From contig BFEA01000341.1 in assembly GCA_003427395.1 (NCBI GenBank), positions 1,238,300 to 1,265,722 on the forward strand: a stretch of DNA of 27,423 nt, read 5' to 3'. Position numbers and translations under genes: made by a program. Position 1 is the first letter of the stretch, and each line of letters begins with the position of its first letter. Positions 1 to 9,448 of this stretch are shown one piece after another. The notes below the pieces were generated by a model. That model saw only the letters and a program-made list of their open reading frames with translations. It had not been told where the DNA came from and made no database searches. The DNA is from Chara braunii (Eukaryota > Streptophyta > Charophyceae > Charales > Characeae).

Positions 1-300
1 GTATACATCTCCAGCAGGAGATGTTATTTCTATCTTTGATTAGTTAGTTGTTACAGACTTTGCTGACATCTGCCAGACAATTACAAACAGACTAGACTCT
101 TTGCTGTAAAGTGATCTGTATTAGACTAATCTAAAAATAGATATGATATATCCTGTAGGACCTGACATTAGTTGTGACTATATCACCTAATTGTTTTTGT
201 TCCCGCCGACCGATAATAGTTGTATATCACAGGCGGTTGTGTGTCACGCTAAGGTAGCATTCAGTGTGAGTTCTAGTTTAGATCACACACACCGTAGCTC
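1..300 (+). other. AT-rich leader upstream of gag
   Basis: This stretch is AT-rich and has no sustained reading frame. It ends directly before the first gag ATG at 301. I looked for a primer-binding site resembling the initiator-Met tRNA complement (TGGTATC...) and did not find one, so the 5' LTR and primer site probably lie left of the window or are lost. It is best read as retrotransposon untranslated leader. Confidence 0.45.
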
Positions 301-2263
301 ATGAATGGAGACAGCAACGAGGAGGAGCAAAGGCTAGTGCAACCCATTAGGATCACACGGAGAACCGCTCTTAGTCAACCTTTGACTTTCTTGGAGTTAG
401 GTCCAGGAGAGGAGAGGAGACTACGAAGGGAAGCTAGGGAGAGAGCAGCGCGAGGAGGAATACGGATGCAGCAGCCAGCTTAGCGGCTGCAATGGCTACC
501 GCCTCTTCGACATCGCAGTCCACCTCCCAGTCTTCTTCGTCAGGGGCTGGACAAGGTGGATTGGGTACAGTTAGTCAATCTGTTGGCTTGCAAGTCAGCC
601 AAGAGGCTCTACTCACACCTGAGGACATAGAAATCTAAAAAGTGGAAGAACTTCAGAATGAGTTACGGCGGCAGTTGGACGAAGCATCAGAGAGGAGAAG
701 AAAAACAATCATGAGGAAGGCCAGATTAGAGAGTAGGATGGAGGCACTAGGCAGACTAGAGGACCTAGATGAGGCGACATTAGAGCCTGCTGGACGCGTG
801 CTGTGTAATGCTGTCCTATCTATAGTAGAAGCGCAGACAATTGAACAGGAACTGTTGACTGATCTAGTGGCAGGCGAGAAACAAATTCTGGATGCACTCT
901 AGGCTCCTCGTCCAGTGATGAGGCAGCCGCAGTTTGCTGTAGTTCCCCCTGCAGGCGCTGGTCCTTCAACGATGCTGCGACCCACGGGACAAACCTTTTC
1001 TCCAATGTTTGGCATGCCCCCTCCAGGTGGTTTAGCAGCAACTAGTGGTCCGGTGCAAAGAGTCTCAGCCGTACCATCTACAACAGTGGTCACTACAGTC
1101 CCACTGTCAAGCCACGCCCAGGTTAGTGTGCAACAGTCTATTTCAGTGGCTATGCAGCCGCTGCGGCAAGCCCCTGGGCCCATGCAGCCTATGCAGTGGA
1201 TGCCCAAGATACCTTTGATGAGTCCCAAGCCCTTCTCTGGTGACAGGAAGAAGGAAGAGGACTTAGACACCTGGGTGAGGACTGTGCCCACTTATGTGAG
1301 GCACAAGCTCACAAGGCCAGAGCAAGAAGTTGTTGTGGCTGCCTCTTTTCTAGAAGGGCCAGCAACTCGCTGGTTGAATGGACTAGTGCAGCAGCAGGGC
1401 TACGGTCAGGATTTCGATGCCTGGGATCAGGCCCAGACATTGGAACAGTTCGTACNGGTCAGGATTTCGATGCCTGGGATCAGGCCCAGACATTGGAACA
1501 GTTCGTACGGTCCGTCTACAGCAGGTGGCATGACCCGAAAGGGGCTCAAAAGGCCACCGATGTTGTCAACAACCTTTGTTCCCGCAGGTTCAATGATGTT
1601 AGAGAGCTTACGGACACCGTAGAACGCCTTCTCGCGGTACCTGGTGTGCGTTTTGACCAGCAGGTTCTCCTGACGGATAACCTAAGGTGCCTACCTGCAA
1701 AGGTAAGGACCAAGCTGGTTGATGAGGCCTATGTCGAACAACACACCTTCGCTTCTTTTAGTAAGAAAGCTCTGGACATAGAGGCAAAGTTGGGGTCTGC
1801 GCATAAGGCATCTCATGATGGTAGGGAGAGACTACCCCAAGACTGGAAGAAGAAGGGTCAGTTAATGTTCGTTGACCACAATGGTCGAACAATTGAGATT
1901 GACGATTTCCCAGACCTTGGGGAGTTGACAGAGCAGGATGGGGCTAGTGAGACTTCAAATGGTGGAGTTGTGGCACCCATCAAAGAAAAGGCTAGGTGGA
2001 CCGGGAAGAAGAAGGTAGGATGGTCCACGGGTCAGGGAGACCGAGGGACACCCGCATGGGTAAAGCTTGGTTTGGATTACGAGGTGTGGAGGGACCGAGT
2101 TGCCAGGGGCACATGCATGAATTGTGGCAACTATGGCCACACGTCCAGGACTTGCCGCAAGAAGGTCACCACGAAGGTAGCTTCACCAACGGTGGTGGGC
2201 TTATCTTCAAATCCTGGGAGTGCTTCTGCGAGCAGCTCACAGGGAAACACCTCGGGCCAGTAG
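301..2263 (+). pseudogene. Broken Gag polyprotein gene (capsid/nucleocapsid) of the Ty3/Gypsy element
   Basis: Gag forms the virus-like particle and packages element RNA. The first part (301 to about 450) is basic and Arg/Glu-rich. A frame change near 450 leads into an Ala/Ser/Gln-rich stretch, then a charged helical stretch at 642-900, a Pro/Met/Gln-rich linker at 915-1200, and a retrotransposon-gag-like region (about 1219-1800) starting near the motif PKPFSGD. The nucleocapsid has a clear CX2CX4HX4C zinc knuckle at 2114-2155. In-frame stops are TAA 636-638 and TAG 900-902, and the last frame closes at TAG 2261-2263. The jump at 1456-1508 comes from an assembly duplication rather than mutation. 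The ATG at 301 is the first plausible start, but the true N-terminus is unproven. Confidence 0.85.
1404..1508. repeat. 52-bp exact duplication either side of a single N (scaffold join artefact)
   Basis: Positions 1404-1455 and 1457-1508 are identical over 52 bases and are separated by a single N at 1456. The extra 53 bases equal 17 codons plus 2, exactly the shift that moves gag from the frame of 915 to the frame of 1493. Both flanks read as continuous gag if one copy and the N are ignored. The simplest reading is two contig ends that overlapped but were joined without merging. Confidence 0.9.
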
Positions 2264-2900
2264 GAGTGTTAGCCGCTCTTACTCGTGCTGAAGTGGTAAC
2301 GTTGCCCTCCCCACTTCAGGTGTTGGCCAAGGCTAGTGACCCACGCATCGCCCTGCAGACACATTCAGACCCACCGACGCTCTGTTCGAGAGATGTGTTT
2401 GAGGCCCTAGAAGAGTTAGAGACTGAGTGGTCAGGGAAGGACCCCCAAGGACTCTTGGGCGATGATCAGTAGAGGTCCAAAGGGTGAACATTTCGTGGTA
2501 GAAGTAGATGTAGGTGGCCGCAAGGTTGGCGCCTTCGCATACATAGGCTCTACACGAAATTTCATCAGTCGTGCTTGTGTGGATAGACTGCGCTTAGGGG
2601 ACCAAGTGCAGCGGCTTAGCAGAACTGTAGCTTCTACGCTAGCCAACAAGCACCAAATGGTTGTCAAAGACTATGTCAAGGACGTAGCCTGCACCTTCTC
2701 CTACGGAGGGGAAGTGATCCACAAGATCTCCTTCCTGGTTAGCGACGAACTGCCATTCGATATGTTACTGGGTATGTACTACCTCGAAGTCTCGCAACCT
2801 CAGTTTGACTGGGATAGAAAGGTGTTTATTCACAAATTGCCCAATGGTAGAACTGTTAGATTGCAGAAGTATAAAGCTAACAGTCTAATAGAAAAGTACG
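2264..2900 (+). pseudogene. Retroelement protease region with lost catalytic Asp
   Basis: This is the start of pol. Positions 2264-2460 continue in another frame from gag as an acidic spacer, and a further frame change near 2460 leads into the ORF beginning at 2462. The protease core follows (VEVDVGGRKVGAF, then YIGSTRNF, later LPFDMLLGMYYL). In retropepsins the Asp-Thr/Ser-Gly triplet supplies the catalytic aspartate of a homodimer. Here the triplet reads Tyr-Ile-Gly (codons 2540-2548), so the aspartate is replaced and the protease should be inactive. The surrounding family pattern (G-S-T-R-N-F-I-S and the downstream DMLLGM) is otherwise well kept, which suggests recent decay. Confidence 0.82.
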
Positions 2901-2999
2901 GGTGGATGTGCGCTTCATCCTTCTATAACTACTATAAGCAGAATCGAGAGGAGGGCATGTATCTAGTCTTTGTCTCTGAGAAAGGGGAGGCTGTTAAAT

Positions 3000-3812
3000 C
3001 ACCCCCAGAGATAGAAAAAGTCGTCGCTCAATATTCAGACCTTTTTGAGGAGCCCACAGGCGTGGTAGAAAGGGAGGTTGTCCGTGCGATAGAGGTTGTC
3101 CTAGGTAGCAAGGTGCCTAGAGGACGAATCTATAGGATGTCTCCTGCGGAGTTAGATGAGCTTCGCCGCCAGCTCAAGGAGCTCACAGAGAAGGGATGGA
3201 TACGACCTAGTACCTCCCCTTACGGTGCGCCAGTCTTATTTGTCCCAAAGAAGGGAGGTCCATTAAGGATGTGCATTGACTATAGGGGCCTCAATGCCAT
3301 CACCGTTAAGAACGCGGAGCCCCTACCCCGCATCGACGACCTCTTGGATAGAGTGCAGGGATGCCGGTACTTCACAAAGATAGATCTGAAGTCCGGATAC
3401 CATCAAATTGCCGTTAGACCTGAGGACCAGCACAAAATCGCATTCCAGACCAGGTACGGTCTATACGAGTTTGTGGTGATGCCTTTTGGCGTATGCAATG
3501 CGCCTGGTACATTTCAGCACGAGATGAACCGGATATTTCACGAGGACTTGGACAAGTTTATCGTCGTGTACCTCGACGATATCCTTATCTTTAGTAGGAC
3601 TGTAGAGGAGCAAGCTGAGCACTTGAAAACAGTGCTAGGTCTCCTAAGACAGCACCAGTACAAGGTAAACTTGGATAAATGCGAGTTTGGTTGCACCAAG
3701 ATCTTGTACTTGGGTCATGAAATTTCGGCAGATGGATTGAGGCCGGAAGATGTGGCCAGCATACATGACTGGCCCAGACCTCAGACTGTTACTGAGGTCA
3801 GATCGTTTTTTT
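3000..3812 (+). pseudogene. Ty3/Gypsy reverse transcriptase domain
   Basis: RNA-dependent DNA polymerase that copies element RNA into cDNA. Visible family blocks in order are the entry region (PSTSPYGAPVLFV), LRMCIDYRGLNAIT, the first catalytic Asp in KIDLKSGYHQI, the fingers/palm block MPFGVCNAPGTFQ, and the active-site box YLDD at 3569-3580, followed by ILIFS and KCEFGCTKILYLGH. All three palm aspartates are present. The domain is uninterrupted from 2462 to a T7 run at 3806-3812. There one extra T shifts the frame, and protein similarity continues in the frame beginning GMTGYYRSF. An intact element would encode this as part of one Pol polyprotein upstream of RNase H. Confidence 0.95.
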
Positions 3813-4380
3813 GGGATGACGGGCTATTATCGTTCATTTGTAAAGAACTATAGTACTATAGCTTCCCCATTAACAGATCTAACTCGACTTGACACCCTTT
3901 GGGAGTGGACTGAAGAGTGTGAAGCAAGCTTCAAGAAATTGAAGTATGCCCTGACACACTATGAAGTTCTCAAACTTCCGGATCCTGACAAGCCATTCAT
4001 TGTGACCACAGACGCTTGCGATATTAGCCAATATGGCATAGGCGCGGTCCTTGCTCAACAGGAAGGGCCCAAGTTGAGACCGATCGAGTATATGAGCAAG
4101 AAGATGCCATCTCAAAAGTTAGCTAAGTCCACTTATGAGAGAGAGCTCTACGCCCTGTTCAGAGCGCTAGTTCATTGGAGACATTACCTCCTCGGAAGAT
4201 TCTTCTATGTGAGGTCTGACCATGAGACTTTGCGCTGGATTAAGACACAGCCTGTGTTGTCAGACGCACTTAGGATGGATTCAAGTGATAGACATGTATG
4301 ACTATCAACTTGATCCTATCAAGGGTACGTATAACAAAGTGGCTTATGCACTATCACGAAGGGCAGATTATCTGGGCGGG
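3813..4380 (+). pseudogene. RNase H domain, frameshifted, fourth acidic residue replaced
   Basis: Ribonuclease H removes the RNA template during reverse transcription. After the connection segment (GMTGYYRSFVKNYS) come FIVTTDACD with the first catalytic Asp, YERELYAL with the Glu and RSDHETLRW with the second Asp. A frame break near 4270-4276, consistent with loss of two bases, precedes the end of the domain. The conserved C-terminal motif, usually VADALSR, reads VAYALSR, with Tyr at codon 4345-4347. That Asp is normally the last member of the D-E-D-D metal-binding set, so activity is doubtful even apart from the frame break. Confidence 0.88.
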
Positions 4381-5346
4381 CTAGTCACTGAGTTTGGCAT
4401 AACTGACAAACTCACCCGATCGCTGGTGGAATCCTATCAGGGAGACCCAGTCATGTCAGAAATCATCGGTAGATTCCAAGCAAAGGACAAAAAGACTTTG
4501 GATGAATTTACGATGGTAGATGGCTTGATGTTCCTTGAGAAGGCAGGGAATAAAAGATTATGTGTAGCTAATAGTGAGTCTTTGCGAAGTTTATTTTTAG
4601 GAGAATGTCATGATGCAACTGGTCATTTTGGCTATAGAAAGACATCAACGAACTTAGTGCAGAGATTTTGGTGGCCTTGTATGTTAGAAGATGCAAAACG
4701 TTATGTTGAAACCTGCCAGGTTTGTCAAAGGGACAAACCAAGGACTCAGGCTCCGCTTGGGTTGATCAAACCCTTGTCGAACCCTGAAGGACCAGGCCAG
4801 AGTGTGTCCATGGATTTCATGGATACCCTTGTGACCAGCAGGTCATGAAAGACACATCTTGTCATAGTGGATCGTTTTACCAAGTACGCCACACTGATCG
4901 CTATGCCTGAAACTGCTAAAACTGACTTCGTCATCAAACTTTTCATGAATAACTCGGTAAGAGACTTCGGTCTACCTACGTCTATTGTTAGTGATAGGGA
5001 TGTCAGATTCACGAACGAACTGTGGCAGGCTACTGCTGAACAAATGGGCACAAAACTCCACATTACTTTAGGAAATCATCCTGAGTCAAATGGGCAAGCA
5101 GAACAAATGAACCGAGTAGTACAGCAATTGCTTAGGCACTATATCAAGCCAAGTCAGGACGACTGGGACGAGAAACTACCTCTCGTTGCCAGCCTGTACA
5201 ACAATGTTGTGCATAGTACTACCGGCATGACTCCCAACCAACTGCATCTTGGTTGGAAGCCCCGAACCGCCCTTGACTTTCTGCTACCAGAAAGAGAACC
5301 CACTGCAGCACCCGGCAGCATAGAGTTTGCTGTCAAGTACGAATAG
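4381..5346 (+). pseudogene. Integrase, zinc-binding and catalytic core, with two in-frame stops
   Basis: Integrase inserts the cDNA into host DNA. The HHCC zinc-binding module has His codons at 4609 and 4624 and a CQVC pair at 4714 and 4723. The RNase-H-fold core has its first Asp at 4813 (SMDFMD), its second at 4993 (IVSDRD) and Glu at 5101 (GQAEQMNR). The second Asp and Glu are separated by exactly 35 residues, matching D,D(35)E. A TGA at 4846-4848 interrupts the core shortly after the first Asp, and TAG 5344-5346 separates the core from the C-terminal part in the same frame. The catalytic triad is therefore intact but cannot be translated as one chain. Confidence 0.93.
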
Positions 5347-6024
5347 ATGCTGCAGCAGGCCGTTGAACACATTAGGATGTCTCAAGAGGCAATGATTGCA
5401 TCTGAGAATAGACATAGACGGCCCTCTAACTTTCAGGTAGGCGAGAGAGTCTGGATTAAGGCTGCTGAGCTTGGTCAGGAGTTAGGCATATCCCGCAAGC
5501 TAATGCCACAGTTCTTTGGGCCCTGGGAGATCTTAGACATTGTAGGAGATCAACCAGACAGTCCTTCATATGTAATCTGCATCCCACCTCACTTGCGTAC
5601 CTACCCTGTGTTCCATGCCTCTCAGTTAGCACCCTTTGCTGCTACTGAGCAGTTCCCTTCCAGAAGATCAATGCTGCCCCCAACCATGGACGGCGAAGTG
5701 GACATTGACCAGATCGTCGAGCATCGAGTGATGCCAGTTCCTCGACCATCAGGCAGAGGGCGACCTCCTAAACCGAGAATGCAGTATCGTGTGAGCTTCA
5801 GACATCATCTGGATCCTAAAGAAGACCGGTGGTTCACACGAGAAGAACTCATGAGAACAGCACCTCAAGTAATCGCAGGCTATGAAAGAGCACTCAAGGG
5901 GAAGATGCCTGCAGAATTAGAGACTTCTCAGAGGACTCACGAAGTAAAGGAGGAGGGAATGCGAGGATCAGGGTCCTCGGTAGGCCTATGGGGCCCTGTT
6001 TGCAGCCCTACACGCCCTAAGTGA
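5347..6024 (+). pseudogene. Integrase C-terminus with GPF motif and chromodomain-like module
   Basis: This continues in the integrase frame after the stop at 5344. It begins with the basic linker MLQQAVEHIRMSQEAM, then VGERVWI, and the GPF/Y-type motif FFGPWEI at about 5512-5532, followed by YPVFHASQL. Residues encoded at about 5698-5890 (VDIDQIVEHR, then QYRVSF, then EDRWFTREEL) have the spacing of a chromodomain, which in chromoviruses directs integration to particular chromatin. The usual aromatic cage residues are only partly recognisable, so binding specificity cannot be judged. The frame runs into the putative 3' LTR and ends at TGA 6022-6024; the last ~20 codons overlap the polypurine tract and LTR start. 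Confidence 0.8.
5946..5959 (+). promoter_or_regulatory. Polypurine tract (plus-strand primer)
   Basis: The purine-only run AAAGGAGGAGGGAA lies at the end of pol and is followed at once by TG at 5960, the usual first dinucleotide of an LTR. This fits the plus-strand priming site of an LTR retrotransposon. No matching 5' LTR is available in the window to prove the boundary. Confidence 0.6.
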
Positions 6025-6060
6025 AGGCGGAGGTGCCCGCCCTAAGTGAAGGCGGGCCTG
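5960..6060 (+). mobile_element. Start of putative 3' LTR, with short direct repeats and a hairpin
   Basis: The stretch begins TGCGAGGATC just after the polypurine tract. A 17-bp segment (GCCCTAAGTGAAGGCGG) occurs twice, at 6014-6030 and 6039-6055, 25 bp apart. The second copy forms a hairpin with perfect arms GCCCGCC/GGCGGGC (6035-6057). The right end of the LTR was not found; a CA near 6755 is one possibility but is unsupported. Confidence 0.45.
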
Positions 6061-7797
6061 GCTTATTGCAAGAGGCCCTCGACTGTCAATTTCATATTTG
6101 GGGTCCAGGCAGTTGCGACGTGCCAGTTGGTTGAGTGAAACACAGGCCGATTAACAAAGACATTTCCACGGCCCTCCGGCCTTTCCAAAGAATGCAGGCC
6201 CTGGGCGTGATTCACAGCCTCATACAGAGACAGTTGGGCGCCCAACCGAACGAGGCCCAGCAGCCCAGTAGCTGCTGTACACAGGCAGCCTCCTGGGGCC
6301 TTCCGGAAGCTTCTGGGCCCAGGCCAGTGCAGCCAGGCTGCGAGAACAGGCCAGCGGCATTCAGGCACTCGCATGCTAGCGGCAGCGCTGCTGGAGCAAA
6401 GGCTCGCAGCTGCTGGCTGGTGCTGAGAGGCGAGGTGCAGCACTTGCGGTCGTGCAGAGGGGTGGTCTTTGCGTGAAGGAGAGGACAGGTGTGGGTGTAG
6501 TCAGGGGATAGGTGAAGGACGATGATGATGATGTGAGGGCACTTACCTTGTATTGGCGATGGTCTGCATGGGCGACATCTTCAAGTACTTCGGGCTGCCG
6601 CTGACGTCAACAGTTGCATTGTCTTTTTGTACTCTGTAGTAGCTGTGTAGGAGTAGGCTGGGCGCTGAGCGCCAAGTGTGAGTGTGAAGGAACTGGACTC
6701 TTGTGTTGAGAGGAGAGAGTATGCTCTCCATGGACATCGGTTTTCAGTGCTACAAACCTTCATTGGTGTATTATTGGTGCAATGCTGCTCTCTGGACACG
6801 GTGTGACTATATGGCTTTCAATGTGATGGTGTGATCTGGAATTGTCATCTCGCTGTTGCTTATTTTCCTTGTACAATGGTAGGTGGGATTCAAATTTAGG
6901 GAGCGTGTGTGTGGGCGCATTATTGTGATGCATGCTAAATGGTGGGATTGTCCTTGACCGTACGAGTCAACGGGGCGATTGGTGGTCCTACACTACTGCG
7001 CGAGCGGAGGACAGGTTTTATTTGGTTAGACCGGCTGCACGCACATAGCGTGCGCGAGACTGCATGCCAACCATGCTATACGGCATTTGCCACAGCGGGT
7101 GGTTTGATGTAGCCTCGATCGTCAGGCCGAGGGCACTTGCGGTGCCATACATGGCTGATGGATTCTGGAATGTGACCATTAAGAGGCACACCAGGTCTAC
7201 AGTATTTTAATTGAACGACGCCAGGCGGTCCCGCGACCGGGGCAGGCCTCGCTCGGTTGGCATGAGGCTGATGTCGTGGCGCATGTCTACAATGCCCGTA
7301 AGGCTGGGCTTTGTTTTTTGCATTTTCCTTTGTTTATGTGTTGATTATATTTTTCACTTACTCTATTTGGCCTGATTTGCAGGGGCACTTTGAGCTCTTC
7401 GCCCTCGTGCGGTGGAGGCCCGAATTCTAGCCGTGCGCTCAAAACATCGCCGTTATTTGTATCTAACCGGAAGCAGCGGCCTTAGCGTGGGTATGGTTGG
7501 GTCAAATCGGGTGAGATCCGATACAGGAGAGGGGTTGGAGTCGGGGCACAACGCGTGGGACCTCGGCATGGATGGTGGAGCACGTGTGTGAAGCGGGCTT
7601 TGTATTTAGTGGGTGGAATGTTTGGTAGCCAGGACGCAGTCCCTTGGACCCTTACGTGTGACGTCAAAGGCCTGCAGCCTCATATTTAGTTGTCGGGCCC
7701 GGGACGTGGTGAAGGTGCGTGCTTGGCTCCGGTTGGCAGGCCCGAGCCCGTGTGCCGTATACCATATATTTTGTTCTGCGCCTGTCTCCCTCAGGCA
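6061..7797. other. No recognisable gene; possible 3' LTR remainder and one candidate minus-strand exon
   Basis: No protein family is recognised. The left part (to about 6.7 kb) is GC-rich and may belong to the 3' LTR. A minus-strand reading frame from ATG 6737 runs into a consensus-like splice donor CAAG|GTAAGTG at 6546/6547, so a first exon of about 190 bases is conceivable. I know no homologue and no matching acceptor. The rest to 7.8 kb is mixed-composition DNA with no repeats that I could see. Confidence 0.4.
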
Positions 7798-7868
7798 TGA
7801 GTCTGGCTCAACTGGATAATGCATTGGGTTTCTTAGCAATCGGCCATGGGTTCGAGGCTGGCCAGCGA
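7798..7868 (+). other. Degenerate tRNA-Arg(UCU)-like sequence (pseudogene or SINE head)
   Basis: An A-box-like TGGCTCAACTGGA at 7804-7816 and a B-box-like GGGTTCGAGGC at 7848-7858 have tRNA-like spacing. Between them ATTG...CAAT can pair around a loop containing TTTCTTA, giving a UCU anticodon. The T arm and acceptor stem do not pair properly, so this is not a functional tRNA. Chance resemblance cannot be excluded. Confidence 0.2.
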
Positions 7869-8013
7869 CAGCGGAGTAGCGGAGCGCTGATTGAAGGGAC
7901 TGGGGGGGTTGGCTATGTAATGTGACTATCCTCCTCTGTTTTATTGCGGGCTTCAGGTGCACGGTGGTCCCGTGAGGACTGCTGGGACCAGGATGGGCCA
8001 ATGTGTCCAGTCC

Positions 8014-8031
8014 TTTTTTTTTTTTTTTTTT
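8014..8031. repeat. Poly(T) run of 18
   Basis: Eighteen consecutive T residues lie about 60 bases left of the hAT-like element, outside its target duplication. Confidence 0.9.
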
Positions 8032-8091
8032 GCCTTTTGGTGGAACTGGCAGTGGTATTCGTCTGAAAGTCGTTGCTGGATCGTTTCACCT

Positions 8092-8099
8092 GGTCAAAC
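8092..8099. repeat. Left target-site duplication of the hAT-like element
   Basis: GGTCAAAC directly precedes the left terminal inverted repeat and is repeated exactly at 8950-8957 after the right one. Confidence 0.8.
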
Positions 8100-8230
8100 C
8101 ATGGCAACCGGCCGGACGTCTGGACCGGAATCCAGACGGTCCGGTTGTCTGGGTATGGGTCCGGTGTCTGGTCCGGTAGGTCTGGATTGTGCCCAGTTTT
8201 GAAAAAAGCAATTTTTTTTGGGGGGGGGGG

Positions 8231-8255
8231 CCTAGGACGTTTTTCGGGTCCTAGG
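8231..8255. repeat. Hairpin CCTAGGAC/GTCCTAGG inside the hAT-like element
   Basis: Perfect 8-bp arms at 8231-8238 and 8248-8255 enclose a 9-base loop. The left arm follows a run of 11 G (8220-8230), and C5 lies just beyond the right arm, so the stem could be extended imperfectly. Confidence 0.6.
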
Positions 8256-8371
8256 CTGCCCCCAAAAATGGCCCCAGTACCGGACACCGCCAGACGCCTC
8301 CAACAGCTCCCTCTGCTGAGTCCGATTCGGAAAATGAAGCGCTGGCTGCAAAGTGGCACAGAACATCAAGC

Positions 8372-8372
<1 letters not shown>

Positions 8373-8409
<37 letters not shown>
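8373..8409. repeat. (AG)n microsatellite
   Basis: Pure AG dinucleotide repeat of 37 bases within the interior of the hAT-like element. Confidence 0.97.
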
Positions 8410-8413
<4 letters not shown>

Positions 8414-8949
8414 ATTGGTCAGATGTGAGATCCCGTCTTAGATCTGGTCCTGACACATCTCAGATCTGTTCTAACACAGATCTGAATAACTTAACAGTTT
8501 TCAATTTTCATATGAATATGAATTAGAAAGCCTAACTTCAAAGTTCAAAGTTCTGTTTCTTTCTGATTTTCGTACTCTTTTCCGAAGTGACTTGGGATTG
8601 GTCTGTTGAGAACTGGTTTCAAGTGTTGTGTGAGCCTTTGTGAATGTCTTTGACAGTATTGACTCTATTGAGATGTCAAGTTGTGAATAGTGAAAGACAG
8701 TAAGCTGTGGTTGGTACTGCTTATTACTAATGCTTTTTTTTTGTTTTTGTTTTGTTTCATTTTGTTTTTTTATTTCTATTTTTCTTTCAGTCCGGAGATT
8801 TTGTGTCTGGTGTGCATGTCCGGACGGTCCGGGTCCGGTCCTGTCCGGTTGTCCGATGCATGTCTGGATTACAGGATGTCCGGACCAGTCCAAAAACATG
8901 TCTGGGCCTTGGTCCAGACATGTCCGGGTCTGGGTGCGCGGTTGCCATG

Positions 8950-8957
8950 GGTCAAAC
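8950..8957. repeat. Right target-site duplication of the hAT-like element
   Basis: GGTCAAAC immediately follows the right inverted end and is identical to 8092-8099. Confidence 0.8.
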
Positions 8958-9448
8958 TACTATAAGATCTGGCCTGGCTCTGGGGCCGGACTCTTATCAA
9001 TTGAACTTTTCGGAAAATTGCAGTCAAGGTCGTACAGCCCTTGGAAAAGGCGGAGTTGATGTCCACGTAGGCGGAAAACAAAGAGAAGAAGACGACGAGG
9101 GGGGAGAAGAGGGGAATGGAAGCTGGATTGCACGTTCCTTGGCGAAGTCAGGCGGGGAAAGAGGCTAAATAGGGTTTTTGAGCAGGCAACCCCGAATCTG
9201 CAATCTGATTAAGGCGAAAGTTAATAATGAGTGAGGTAGAAGAAAATCCAGGGGTACGCAGAGGTGCCATGGACAAAGGGATATGGTGCGGCGAGAAGAG
9301 TGTATCTCAACTGTTTCTCTACGAAATCGGGCGAGAGAAGATGCAAAACGGGGGTTTCGAGACACTGTGGATTAGATGGCCATGCCAGTTTTTCAATTGG
9401 GGCAATGGTTTGGCCAATATGAGTGGAAAGGGCTGCGCCAGGGATTAT
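8958..9448. other. No recognisable gene
   Basis: Purine-rich plus strand around 9070-9170. A plus-strand frame opens at an ATG at 9227 and runs to 9580, but it crosses into the repeated module described next and shows no known domain. I do not call it a gene. Confidence 0.4.

Larger units (their letters stand above)
1..6060 (+). mobile_element. Degenerate Ty3/Gypsy LTR retrotransposon, chromovirus-like
   Basis: The plus strand encodes, in order, Gag with a CCHC zinc knuckle, aspartic protease, reverse transcriptase with a YLDD box, RNase H, integrase with HHCC and D,D(35)E residues, a GPF-type motif and a chromodomain-like C-terminus. The order RT-RH-IN is diagnostic of Ty3/Gypsy, and the tail points to the chromovirus branch. 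No 5' LTR or primer-binding site is seen, so the window probably begins inside the element or in its leader. A polypurine tract at 5946-5959 is followed by TG, the expected start of a 3' LTR, whose far end I could not fix. Stops lie at 636, 900, 4846 and 5344, and frame changes near 450, 2255, 2460, 3806 and 4272, so the copy cannot make a polyprotein. Confidence 0.93.
8100..8949. mobile_element. 850-bp non-autonomous hAT-like DNA transposon
   Basis: The ends are perfect 11-bp inverted repeats: CATGGCAACCG at 8100-8110 and its complement at 8939-8949. They are bounded by identical 8-bp direct repeats (8092-8099 and 8950-8957). Eight-bp target duplications with short inverted ends are the hallmark of hAT transposons. 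Both subterminal zones (about 8111-8196 and 8790-8938) are packed with TCCGG and GTCTGG/CCAGAC motifs in both orientations, like the subterminal transposase-binding repeats of hAT elements. They can fold into hairpins, for example at 8896-8923. At 850 bp with no long frame, it cannot encode a transposase and would depend on one elsewhere. The interior holds G11, a short hairpin, (AG)n and a T-rich tract. Confidence 0.78.

Noticed and set aside
899-1291. 130-codon minus-strand frame
   Set aside because: Shadow of the gag frame on the opposite strand.
3806-3812. T7 run as a programmed -1 frameshift site
   Set aside because: The downstream frame requires skipping one base forward (one extra T), not a -1 slip, and it falls between RT and RNase H, where this family is not known to frameshift.
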